Origin: JBECKQ01 sp040235375
Lineage (GTDB): Bacteria; Planctomycetota; Phycisphaerae; UBA1845
NCBI GenBank assembly: GCA_040235375.1
Contig: JBECKQ010000420.1
Span: forward strand, 1-10,350
Direction: 5' to 3'
Length of the DNA: 10,350 bases
Position numbers and translations under genes: made by a program
The notes under the pieces: model-generated
Told to the model about the DNA's origin: nothing
Databases searched by the model: none
What the model saw: the letters and a program-made list of their open reading frames with translations, nothing else
Part shown: piece after piece, positions 1-7,408 of the stretch
How positions within the stretch are numbered: the stretch's first letter is position 1
Layout: each line of letters opens with the position of its first letter

Positions 1-2
1 TC

Positions 3-320
3 TGGTCGAAGCGCCTGCGGCGGAACCTCGTCGTGCTGATGATCGCCGCGATTCTCGTAAACGTGGGCATGTGGTTCGAGCGATTCGTCATCGTGGTGAG
101 CTCGCTCAGCAGAGACTTCCTGCCCTCTAGCTGGGGCTACTTCCGCCCGACCTGGGTGGACCTCGGGATGCTCGCCGGCAGCTTTGGACTGTTCTTCACG
201 CTGTTTCTGCTGTTCTGCCGGTTCCTGCCGATGGTGGCCATGGCCGAGGTGAAAGCCGTCCTGCCGGAGGCCCACGAGGAGTTCGGCGAGCGCAAGCAGG
301 CCGGACACTGGCCTTTGTAA
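3..320 (+). CDS. actC: Alternative complex III membrane subunit ActC, NrfD-like (3' end only)
   Basis: The open frame enters from the left edge and ends with TAA at 318-320, leaving the last 105 residues. Two transmembrane helices are visible (about residues 9-32 and 53-78 of the fragment). Between them is a loop with GMWFERFVIVV followed by RDFLPSSWGYFRPTWVD, which I recognise as the C-terminal signature of ActC. ActC belongs to the NrfD/PsrC family and forms one of the two large quinol-side membrane bundles of alternative complex III. The cytoplasmic-type tail ends EEFGERKQAGHWPL. The gene is followed 25 bp later by actD, as in canonical act clusters. Only the start is missing, because of the window edge; nothing suggests truncation. 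The family call is recognition from motifs and gene order, with no database search. Confidence 0.9.
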   Translation, partial: WSKRLRRNLVVLMIAAILVNVGMWFERFVIVVSSLSRDFLPSSWGYFRPTWVDLGMLAGSFGLFFTLFLLFCRFLPMVAMAEVKAVLPEAHEEFGERKQAGHWPL

Positions 321-328
321 CCGTATCC

Positions 329-333
329 AGGAG
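329..333 (+). promoter_or_regulatory. Ribosome binding site of actD (AGGAG), supports GTG start
   Basis: AGGAG lies 11 bases before a GTG at 345. No in-frame ATG occurs near it, so this site supports GTG as the actD initiation codon. Confidence 0.55.
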
Positions 334-344
334 TACGCACCACC

Positions 345-929
345 GTGCCACCTGTCGAACTGAGAGAACCCGAAGCCGAGGCCGTGGAGCAGCGGACGCC
401 ACCGGTGCTGTACGGCGTCCTCGCCCAGTTCGACTCCGTGACCGACCTGCTCGCCGCGGCGCGCGAAGTCCGCCAGGCCGGCTACAAGCGGTGGGAAAGC
501 TACACGCCCTTCCCCGTGCACGGCCTCGACCGGGCGATGGGCATGCCGGCCACGCGGCTCCCGTGGATCGTGCTCGCGGCGGGCCTTACCGGTCTGCTCG
601 GCGGGCTCGGTCTGGTCTGGTGGACCAATGCCGTCAATTATCCCTGGGTCATCAGCGGAAAGCCGATCTTCAGCCTGCCGGCCAACATCCCCATCATCTT
701 CGAGACGACGGTTCTGTTCTCCGCGTTCGGCGCGGTGTTCGGCATGCTGATTCTGAATGTCCTGCCGCGGCTGCATCACCCGCTGTTTGCCAGTGTCCGA
801 TTCCGCCGCTCGACCAACGACCGCTTCTTCATCGCGATCGAGGCCGACGACCCGTGCTTTGACACCGTCGAAACGGTCGAGCTGCTCCACAGAGTCGGGG
901 CAACGGCTGTCGAGGAGGTGGCGGACTGA
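345..929 (+). CDS. actD: Alternative complex III subunit ActD (DUF3341 family)
   Basis: The 194-residue product has a soluble N-terminal region (1-70) with an ALREV-like helix and the segment TPFPVHGLDRAMGM. Two transmembrane helices follow (about 73-95 and 117-140), joined by a loop reading NYPWVISGKPIFSLPANIP. This is the typical ActD/DUF3341 layout. ActD is an integral subunit of alternative complex III that packs against ActC and ActF; no cofactor ligands are seen and none are expected. The C-terminal 55 residues form a small soluble domain after LHHPLF. Translation starts at GTG 345 with AGGAG upstream. The stop TGA shares its last A with the ATG of actE (TGATG at 927-931), so the two genes are probably translationally coupled. 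Length and motifs are normal for the family. Confidence 0.92.
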   Translation: MPPVELREPEAEAVEQRTPPVLYGVLAQFDSVTDLLAAAREVRQAGYKRWESYTPFPVHGLDRAMGMPATRLPWIVLAAGLTGLLGGLGLVWWTNAVNYPWVISGKPIFSLPANIPIIFETTVLFSAFGAVFGMLILNVLPRLHHPLFASVRFRRSTNDRFFIAIEADDPCFDTVETVELLHRVGATAVEEVAD

Positions 930-1600
930 TGCTCGAGCGACCGAAATGGCTGCCGCCCGCACCGCGATGGCTGACGCGAATCGCCCTCGTGTTCATCGTG
1001 CTCAGTTGGCTGCCGCTCGTGCTGATCGCGCGAGCGCGGACGACGCACTCGTCACAGCCGCGTGTGCACCTCATTCTGGACATGGACAACCAGCCGAAGC
1101 TCAAGACGCAGCAGGTTTGCCGCGTCTTCGCGGATCAGCGGGCCATGCGGCCGCCCGTGCCGGGTACCGTCGCCCGCGGGCAACTCGAAGCCGACGACGC
1201 CTACTACCGCGGACGAAACGGCAACGACTGGGTAACCGAATTCCCCGTGCAAATCACCAAGCAATTGGTGCTCCACGGCGAGGAGCGGTTCAACATCTAC
1301 TGCTCGGTGTGCCACGGTTACGACGGAAGCGGCAACGGGGCAGTCAACCAGCGGGCGATCGCCAACCAGGAGCCCGGCTGGGTGCCGCCGACGCAGCTTT
1401 ATTCGCAGCAGACGCGCGAGCGACCCGTCGGGTACATCTTCAACACGATTACGAACGGTGTCCGCAACATGCCGTCGTACGGCGCGCAGATTCCCGTCGA
1501 GGATCGCTGGGCGATCGTGGCTTACGTTCGCGCGCTCCAGTTGAGTCGCCACGTCGATGCCAAGGATTTGCCCGCGGATGAGGTGAACTCCATCCGGTAG
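929..1600 (+). CDS. actE: Alternative complex III monohaem cytochrome c subunit ActE
   Basis: The 223-residue protein has one hydrophobic N-terminal helix (about 16-35), which should act as an uncleaved signal-anchor. A cytochrome c domain follows outside the membrane. The haem c attachment motif CSVCH is at residues 125-129, followed by GYDGSGNGAV. The likely distal ligand is Met181 in NMPSYG, and WAIVAYVRALQ forms the usual C-terminal helix. ActE takes electrons from the ActB side of alternative complex III and passes them to a downstream oxidase, here probably the cytochrome c domain of CoxB. Some ActE homologues are lipoproteins; I see no lipobox cysteine after the hydrophobic stretch. 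The start ATG overlaps the actD stop and is served by AGGAGG at 913-918, inside actD. The next gene starts 16 bp after the stop. Confidence 0.92.
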   Translation: MLERPKWLPPAPRWLTRIALVFIVLSWLPLVLIARARTTHSSQPRVHLILDMDNQPKLKTQQVCRVFADQRAMRPPVPGTVARGQLEADDAYYRGRNGNDWVTEFPVQITKQLVLHGEERFNIYCSVCHGYDGSGNGAVNQRAIANQEPGWVPPTQLYSQQTRERPVGYIFNTITNGVRNMPSYGAQIPVEDRWAIVAYVRALQLSRHVDAKDLPADEVNSIR

Positions 1601-1604
1601 ATGC

Positions 1605-1608
1605 GGAG
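1605..1608 (+). promoter_or_regulatory. Ribosome binding site (GGAG) pointing to a TTG start for actF
   Basis: GGAG lies 8 bases before TTG 1617. The nearby ATG at 1601 is in another frame and meets a stop after eight codons, so it cannot start actF. The next in-frame ATG is codon 17 (near 1665), which would remove the conserved cytoplasmic N terminus. Confidence 0.5.
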
Positions 1609-1616
1609 AGGCTCCA

Positions 1617-2909
1617 TTGATCGATAACGGCGTCATTTACACCGACGATGCAGAACAGCGAGTCATGGGCTCCGCGCGAGCGGGCGTGTGGGGCTCGATC
1701 GGCATCGGCGCCCTGATCATCGGGGTGCTGACCGCGTGGCGGACGGAGGGTGGCGCGACGCGCCTGGCCTTCGCGTACGTCGCCAACTACGCATTCTTCC
1801 TGAGCCTGTCGCTGGGGGCCCTGTTCTTCGTGTTGTTGCAGCACGTGACGCGCTCCGGCTGGAGCGTCGTTGTCCGGAGGCCCGCCGAAGTGCTCGCCGC
1901 CAACATCATCGTCCTGGCGGTGATGTTCATTCCCATCGCCATCATGGTCGGCTCGGGCACCGGCCGGGTGTACTCTTGGGCGCAGCCGCCTGCGGCCAAT
2001 CATGCAGACGCTGCCCAGGCCGGGCCGGCCGCACACGATAGCGAACATGGCGAGGCCGAGCATGGCATCTCGCCCAGCAAGCGTACCTATCTGAACCGGC
2101 CGTTCTTTTTGGCGCGGTGGGCGATCTATTTCGCCGTCTGGATTGGATTGGGTGTTCACTTCTGGCGGCGATCGCTGCAGCAGGACGCCACCGGCGACGT
2201 GGCCATTACCCGGCGACTGCAATACATCAGCGCGCCGGCCATGATCGTCTTCGCCGTCACGCTCACTTTCGCAGCGTTCGACCTGCTGATGTCGCTCGAT
2301 CCGCACTGGTACAGCACGATCTTCGGGGTGTACTACTTCGCCGGTGCGGTGGTGAGCTTCTTCGCAGTGCAGATTCTCATCTTCATGAGCCTCCAGCGCC
2401 GCGGACTCGTGACCCGCAGCGTGACGACCGAACACTACCACGACATGGGCAAGCTGCTGTTCGCGTTCGTGTTCTTCTGGGGCTACATCGCCTACAGCCA
2501 GTACATGCTGATCTGGTACGGCAACATACCGGAGGAGACGCTCTGGTTTCTGCATCGCGGGGCGTCCACGGCGGAGCCCAACGCCTGGTCGCCGATCCTC
2601 ATCATACTGCTGTTCTGTAACTTGCTGCTGCCCTTCGGAGGGCTGATGTCGCGGCACGTGAAGCGCAGTCGCGTGGCGCTGGGCTTCTGGGCGGTGTGGC
2701 TGCTCGTGTTCCACTGGGTGGACATGATCTGGCTGGTGATGCCGGCGTACTCCACGTCGCACCTGACCATCGGGCTGCCGGAAATCTGCTGCCTGGTCGG
2801 CATCGGCGGCATTTACATGGCCGGATTCCGCGTGCTGGCCGCCGGAAAGAGCCTGGTACCCACGCGCGACCCGCGGCTGGCGGAATCGCTGTCGTTCGAG
2901 AATGCGTAG
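1617..2909 (+). CDS. actF: Alternative complex III quinol-interacting membrane subunit ActF, NrfD-like
   Basis: The 430-residue polytopic protein has about ten transmembrane helices (near 24-42, 52-75, 91-113, 165-183, 204-226, 236-258, 280-301, 324-345, 354-376 and 386-407). The segment FDLLMSLDPHWYSTIFGVYYFAG (about 221-243) is the hallmark of ActF, and a later EHYHDMGKLLFAFVFFWGYI stretch also fits. ActF pairs with ActC in alternative complex III and is thought to contribute to quinol oxidation and proton transfer. The loop between helices 3 and 4 (about 122-155) is Ala/His/Glu-rich, with His129, His140, His144 and His149; this looks lineage-specific. Translation probably begins at TTG 1617, with GGAG eight bases upstream. 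The small downstream gene starts eight bases after the stop. Family assignment is firm from motif and position; the start is less certain. Confidence 0.92.
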   Translation: MIDNGVIYTDDAEQRVMGSARAGVWGSIGIGALIIGVLTAWRTEGGATRLAFAYVANYAFFLSLSLGALFFVLLQHVTRSGWSVVVRRPAEVLAANIIVLAVMFIPIAIMVGSGTGRVYSWAQPPAANHADAAQAGPAAHDSEHGEAEHGISPSKRTYLNRPFFLARWAIYFAVWIGLGVHFWRRSLQQDATGDVAITRRLQYISAPAMIVFAVTLTFAAFDLLMSLDPHWYSTIFGVYYFAGAVVSFFAVQILIFMSLQRRGLVTRSVTTEHYHDMGKLLFAFVFFWGYIAYSQYMLIWYGNIPEETLWFLHRGASTAEPNAWSPILIILLFCNLLLPFGGLMSRHVKRSRVALGFWAVWLLVFHWVDMIWLVMPAYSTSHLTIGLPEICCLVGIGGIYMAGFRVLAAGKSLVPTRDPRLAESLSFENA

Positions 2910-2917
2910 GTAAGCGG

Positions 2918-3244
2918 ATGAAGTCCGAAAGCGATATCGATCTGACGTTCCTGCTCACCATTGGTGTGCTGTCTTTGTTACTTCTCGTCGAGCTTATTGT
3001 CGGCGTGCAGGCTGTGTTCTACAACTCCGTGGGACGGGAGGTTCAACGCAAGGACATCGATCAGCCGTGGTGGGAACTCAAGAACCTGGTAGACGAGCAG
3101 AAGGCCGATATGCACGCGTACCACTGGGTCGATCAGAAGAAGGGCATCGTGGCCGTCCCGATCGACGAGGCCATCGACCTGTTTGTCCGCAAGCAGGCGG
3201 CCCAAGCGGCAAGCGCCCCGGCTGATCACGACACAGGAACCTAA
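2918..3244 (+). CDS. Small membrane-anchored protein between actF and sco
   Basis: The 108-residue product starts at ATG 2918, eight bases after actF. It has one transmembrane helix (about 10-33) followed by a hydrophilic domain. The central part reads PWWELKNLVDEQ (50-61), then YHWVDQKKGIVAVPIDEAIDLFV (68-90), and a low-complexity Ala/Gln/Asp tail. I recall this Trp-Val-Asp...Gly-x-Val-x-x-Pro-Ile-Asp pattern in short proteins beside SCO and oxidase genes, but no function is established to my knowledge. It has no cysteines, so it is unlikely to bind copper or haem by thiolates. The tight spacing suggests either a small accessory subunit of alternative complex III (an ActG/ActH-like position) or an oxidase assembly factor; the sequence does not decide. 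The N-terminal part overlaps a longer chance frame that begins inside actF, so ATG 2918 is chosen from layout. Confidence 0.8.
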   Translation: MKSESDIDLTFLLTIGVLSLLLLVELIVGVQAVFYNSVGREVQRKDIDQPWWELKNLVDEQKADMHAYHWVDQKKGIVAVPIDEAIDLFVRKQAAQAASAPADHDTGT

Positions 3245-3250
3245 AGCGAC

Positions 3251-4129
3251 ATGTACGCTCGAATCCTGACAGCCGTTACGGCGATCATGCTGGTCATGTA
3301 CCCGGCGCTGGTGCGCGCGGGCGATCCGCCGGCTGCGGACGCTTCCACAAACGCCGTGCCCAACGGGCGCGCCGAGGCGCTGCCGGCGGAACTGAAAGAC
3401 GTCGGCGTCACCGAACGGCTCGATGCCAGTCTGCCCATGGACCTGGCGTTCGTCGATGAGCGGGGCAAGGCGGTTCACCTCGGCGACTACTTCAAGGGCG
3501 ACAAGCCGGTCATTCTCAATCTCGGGTACTTTCGCTGCCCCATGCTGTGCGGGCTGGTTCTCAACGGCCTGGTCGACGCGATGAAGGACATGGACTGGAC
3601 GCCCGGCGACCAGTTCGAAATCCTCACCGTGAGCATCGATCCGAACGAGGTGCACTCCCTCGCCCGGATGAAGAAGCAGAATTACCTGAAGGATTACGGC
3701 CGGCCGGAGGCCGCGGCGGGCTGGCACTTCCTCACGGGCAAGCAGGATGCCATCAAGGCGCTGACCGACACCGTCGGCTTTTCGTACGCCTGGAACCCGC
3801 GCCAGCAGCAGTACGCCCACGCCGCCGTGCTCATCATCTGCATGCCGGACGGCCGCGTCTCGCGCTATCTCTACGGCGTCAAGTTCGCGCCGCGGACGCT
3901 GCGGCTCTCGCTCGTGGAGGCCTCCGACGGGAAGATCGGCTCGACGGTGGACCACGTGCTGCTCTACTGCTTTCAGTACGACGCGGGCGAGCACCGCTAT
4001 TCACTGGCCGCGTACAACGTGATGCGGGCGGGCGGCGCGATAACCCTGCTGGCGTTGGGCGCAGTGCTCGTGCCCATTTGGATTCGCGATTCGAGAAGGA
4101 AAGCCGCACGCAGACGAAGCGCGGAGTAG
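3251..4129 (+). CDS. sco: SCO1/SenC family copper chaperone, membrane-anchored
   Basis: The 292-residue protein begins with a hydrophobic signal sequence (about 4-20, ending ALVRAG). A thioredoxin-fold SCO domain spans about 60-225. The copper-binding motif CPMLC is at Cys96 and Cys100, and the distant ligand is His190 in YAHAAV. Conserved neighbours include NLGYFRCPMLCGLVLNGL and LTVSIDPNE. A C-terminal transmembrane helix (about 259-278) and a basic tail anchor it. SCO proteins deliver copper to, or reduce, the CuA centre of cytochrome oxidase subunit II, and coxB is the next gene. The start is ATG 3251, six bases after the preceding stop, with AGGA about 13 bases upstream. The C-terminal anchor, besides the N-terminal signal, is common in SCO proteins of act-cox clusters and is not a sign of fusion. 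Confidence 0.92.
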   Translation: MYARILTAVTAIMLVMYPALVRAGDPPAADASTNAVPNGRAEALPAELKDVGVTERLDASLPMDLAFVDERGKAVHLGDYFKGDKPVILNLGYFRCPMLCGLVLNGLVDAMKDMDWTPGDQFEILTVSIDPNEVHSLARMKKQNYLKDYGRPEAAAGWHFLTGKQDAIKALTDTVGFSYAWNPRQQQYAHAAVLIICMPDGRVSRYLYGVKFAPRTLRLSLVEASDGKIGSTVDHVLLYCFQYDAGEHRYSLAAYNVMRAGGAITLLALGAVLVPIWIRDSRRKAARRRSAE

Positions 4130-4246
4130 CGCACTACGGGTCGCGGGCGGCGGTGACGAACCAGGTGACTCTCAGATGACGATCGGCCCGCGGCCGACTT
4201 CGAAGCGAGGGGCGAATGCGGCGGTGACGCGCCGTACGAACAACCG
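4130..4246 (+). other. Spacer between sco and coxB
   Basis: These 117 bases hold no supportable gene. A perfect six-base hairpin, TCGGCC-CGC-GGCCGA, lies at 4183-4197. A 12-base direct repeat, GCGGCGGTGACG, occurs at 4147-4158 and 4218-4229. No T-run follows the hairpin, so it is not a standard intrinsic terminator. There is no good Shine-Dalgarno match just before the coxB ATG; the purine-rich GCGAGGGGCG at 4205-4214 is too far upstream. I see no convincing promoter. Confidence 0.5.
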
Positions 4247-5332
4247 ATGCGAAACATCTCCAGCCTGTTAGCCCAACATCACTTCTGGATGCCGGTGTCC
4301 GCGTCGAGCTACTCCGGCGAGGTTGATTGGATCTTCTACTTCATCCTCGGCGTCTCGGCGTTCTTCTTCGTGCTGATCTGCGCCCTGATGGTCCTGTTCG
4401 TTGCTCGCTATCACGCGAAGCCCGGCGATCGGGCGCCGGGCAGGACACATCACAGCTTCGCGCTGGAGATGTCCTGGACGCTGATCCCGCTCGCGTTGGT
4501 TGTGATCATCTTCTATTACGGCTTCCGCGGCTACATCGACATGGCCACGCCGCCGGCCAACGCTTACCCCATCGTCGTAACCGCCTACAAGTGGGGCTGG
4601 TCCTTCCAGTATCCGAACGGCTACGTCGACGACAAGCTGCACATCCCCGCGCAGCGACCGATCAGTCTCGTGCTCCAGTCGCAGGATGTCATCCACAGCC
4701 TGTACATTCCGGCGTTCCGCATCAAGAAGGACGCGGTTCCCGGGCGGTACAACAAGCTCTGGTTCCAGGCGAGCGAGAGCCCCACCGGCGACAACGTGCT
4801 CGAGTACGACATCTACTGCGCCGAGTACTGCGGAACGGGCCACTCCGGCATGCTCTCGCAGGTCATCGTTCACGAACCGACGCGCTTCAAGGCCTGGCTC
4901 GAGGACGCCTCCAACTGGGTGGACAAAATGGCGCCGGCCGAGGCGGGTGCCCAGCTCTTCAAGCGGCGCGGCTGCACGCAGTGCCATACGACCGACGGCT
5001 CGGCGCTGGTCGGCCCCACGTTCAAGAACGCCTACGGCCACAAGGTCACCTTCAAGGACGGCTCGTCGACCATCGTTGACGAAAACTACATCCGCCAGTC
5101 GATCCTCGATCCCGGATCGCAGGTGGTGGCCGGCTACGACGCCGTCATGCCGACGTACAAGGGATTGCTCAAGGACAACGAAATCACGGCCCTCATCGAG
5201 TTCATCAAGACGAAGAGCGATAAGTACCAGCCGGCGGAGGTGGGATCGGGCGGAGCCGAGTCTCAGCCGGCAGCTACCACACAGCCGGCCGCCGCAACGC
5301 AACCAGCCGGCAACGCCGAAGGGGGAACCTGA
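4247..5332 (+). CDS. coxB: caa3-type cytochrome c oxidase subunit II with fused cytochrome c domain
   Basis: The 361-residue protein has two N-terminal transmembrane helices (about 27-53 and 75-94) and then a cupredoxin domain. The CuA ligands are visible: His150 (VIHSLYIP), Cys191, Glu193 and Cys195 (YCAEYCGTGHSGM), His199 and Met202. A cytochrome c domain follows, with haem motif CTQCH at 243-247 and probable Met ligand Met301 (VMPTYKG). The fusion defines a caa3 oxidase: the tethered cytochrome c accepts electrons, here most simply from ActE, and feeds CuA. The final 28 residues are Ala/Gln/Pro/Thr-rich with three tandem xQPAxx units. No cleavable signal peptide is obvious. ATG 4247 lacks a strong ribosome binding site but gives the normal family N terminus. 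The stop TGA overlaps another ATG (5332), which opens only a doubtful frame. Confidence 0.95.
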   Translation: MRNISSLLAQHHFWMPVSASSYSGEVDWIFYFILGVSAFFFVLICALMVLFVARYHAKPGDRAPGRTHHSFALEMSWTLIPLALVVIIFYYGFRGYIDMATPPANAYPIVVTAYKWGWSFQYPNGYVDDKLHIPAQRPISLVLQSQDVIHSLYIPAFRIKKDAVPGRYNKLWFQASESPTGDNVLEYDIYCAEYCGTGHSGMLSQVIVHEPTRFKAWLEDASNWVDKMAPAEAGAQLFKRRGCTQCHTTDGSALVGPTFKNAYGHKVTFKDGSSTIVDENYIRQSILDPGSQVVAGYDAVMPTYKGLLKDNEITALIEFIKTKSDKYQPAEVGSGGAESQPAATTQPAAATQPAGNAEGGT

Positions 5333-5446
5333 TGAGCGCCCGCCGAATCATTGAGTTCGCTTCTGCACCACCCCTTCCTGCGGGAGCGGCGCAAGACGCA
5401 AAGCGCGGCGTCATCGCCCGTGCTTCCGATCTGGCCGCGCCATCGG

Positions 5447-5554
5447 TGGCCCCGGAGGGGCCAAGGGATGTAGCCACGGGTGCAGTCCGGACGCCAGTCC
5501 GGACGGAACCCGTGGTAACCGTCCGGTACAAAACTCCCGCCCCGGCAGGGGCGG
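5447..5554 (+). repeat. Composite palindromic intergenic repeat (three hairpins in a row)
   Basis: Three perfect inverted repeats follow each other. TGGCCCC-GGA-GGGGCCA is at 5447-5463. The double-stem hairpin is at 5474-5515. CCGCCCC-GGCA-GGGGCGG is at 5537-5554. The layout of a CCCCGGAGGGG hairpin, then a short linker with GATGTAGCC, then CCACGGGT paired with ACCCGTGG resembles dispersed intergenic repeats that I recall from planctomycete genomes. That likeness is from memory and unverified. In this window there is only one copy, so its repetitive nature is inferred from structure and not shown here. Confidence 0.6.
5474..5515 (+). repeat. 42-nt two-stem hairpin with duplicated GTCCGGAC
   Basis: The outer stem CCACGGGT (5474-5481) pairs perfectly with ACCCGTGG (5508-5515). 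A symmetrical three-by-three internal loop (GCA against GGA) follows. The inner stem is GTCCGGAC (5485-5492) paired with GTCCGGAC (5497-5504), closed by a GCCA loop. GTCCGGAC is itself palindromic, so the inner part is also a near-exact tandem repeat of a 12-base unit (5482-5493 and 5494-5505, one mismatch). In RNA or single-stranded DNA this would be very stable. Confidence 0.8.
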
Positions 5555-5566
5555 ACGAAACGTGAA

Positions 5567-5656
5567 ATGTCGAAGAAGTTGAACATTGTGATGGTCCATA
5601 CTGCGTACCACGAAGAAACGACGATCGCGCGCTTCCGCCGGCCACTCGAGGGATAA
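5567..5656 (+). CDS. Possible 29-residue leader or small protein just before coxA
   Basis: An ATG at 5567 opens a 29-codon frame ending with TAA at 5654-5656, three bases before the coxA ATG. The product begins MSKKLNIVMVHTAYHEE and ends RFRRPLEG. It has no membrane helix and I recognise no family. In its favour: 22 of 29 codons end in G or C, like the neighbouring genes, and its stop sits where translational coupling to coxA would work, with the coxA ribosome binding site GAGGG (5648-5652) inside its last codons. Against it: no good ribosome binding site precedes it, it is very short, and it directly follows the palindromic repeat. It may be chance. Confidence 0.25.
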   Translation: MSKKLNIVMVHTAYHEETTIARFRRPLEG

Positions 5657-5659
5657 TTC

Positions 5660-7354
<1,695 letters not shown>

Positions 7355-7396
7355 CGGAGGCCAGAGCAGCCGGCGCGTCATGGCGAACGGTGCACC

Positions 7397-7400
7397 AGGG
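7397..7400 (+). promoter_or_regulatory. Ribosome binding site of coxC (AGGG), favours ATG 7409
   Basis: AGGG, extended by TGG, ends 5-8 bases before ATG 7409. An in-frame GTG at 7400 overlaps this site and has none of its own, so ATG 7409 is the better start. Confidence 0.5.
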
Positions 7401-7408
7401 TGGATGAC

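Larger units (their letters stand above)
5333..5659 (+). other. Unusually long spacer between coxB and coxA, rich in palindromes
   Basis: All other junctions in the cluster are at most 117 bases, but 327 bases separate coxB from coxA. The middle (5447-5554) is a series of hairpins described separately, and the last 90 bases hold a 29-codon open frame. A 77-codon frame (5332-5565) overlaps the coxB stop but runs straight through the hairpins and has repetitive Ala/Pro/Arg content, so I do not accept it as a gene. A weaker hairpin (CTTCC-TGC-GGGAG, one G-T pair) is at 5374-5386. No T-run marks a terminator and I see no clear promoter. Confidence 0.7.

Noticed and set aside
1449..2762. 437-codon open frame on the - strand opposite actE and actF
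   Set aside because: The content is low-complexity charged sequence with no motifs, and the opposite strand encodes clear ActE and ActF.
5537..5554. Third hairpin as an intrinsic terminator after coxB
   Set aside because: It is followed by ACGAAACG and not by a T-run, and coxA downstream belongs to the same oxidase.
5332..5565. 77-codon frame whose ATG overlaps the coxB stop
   Set aside because: The overlap looks like coupling, but the frame runs through three palindromic hairpins, has Ala/Pro/Arg-biased content and no recognisable domain. It is best explained as read-through of the repeat.
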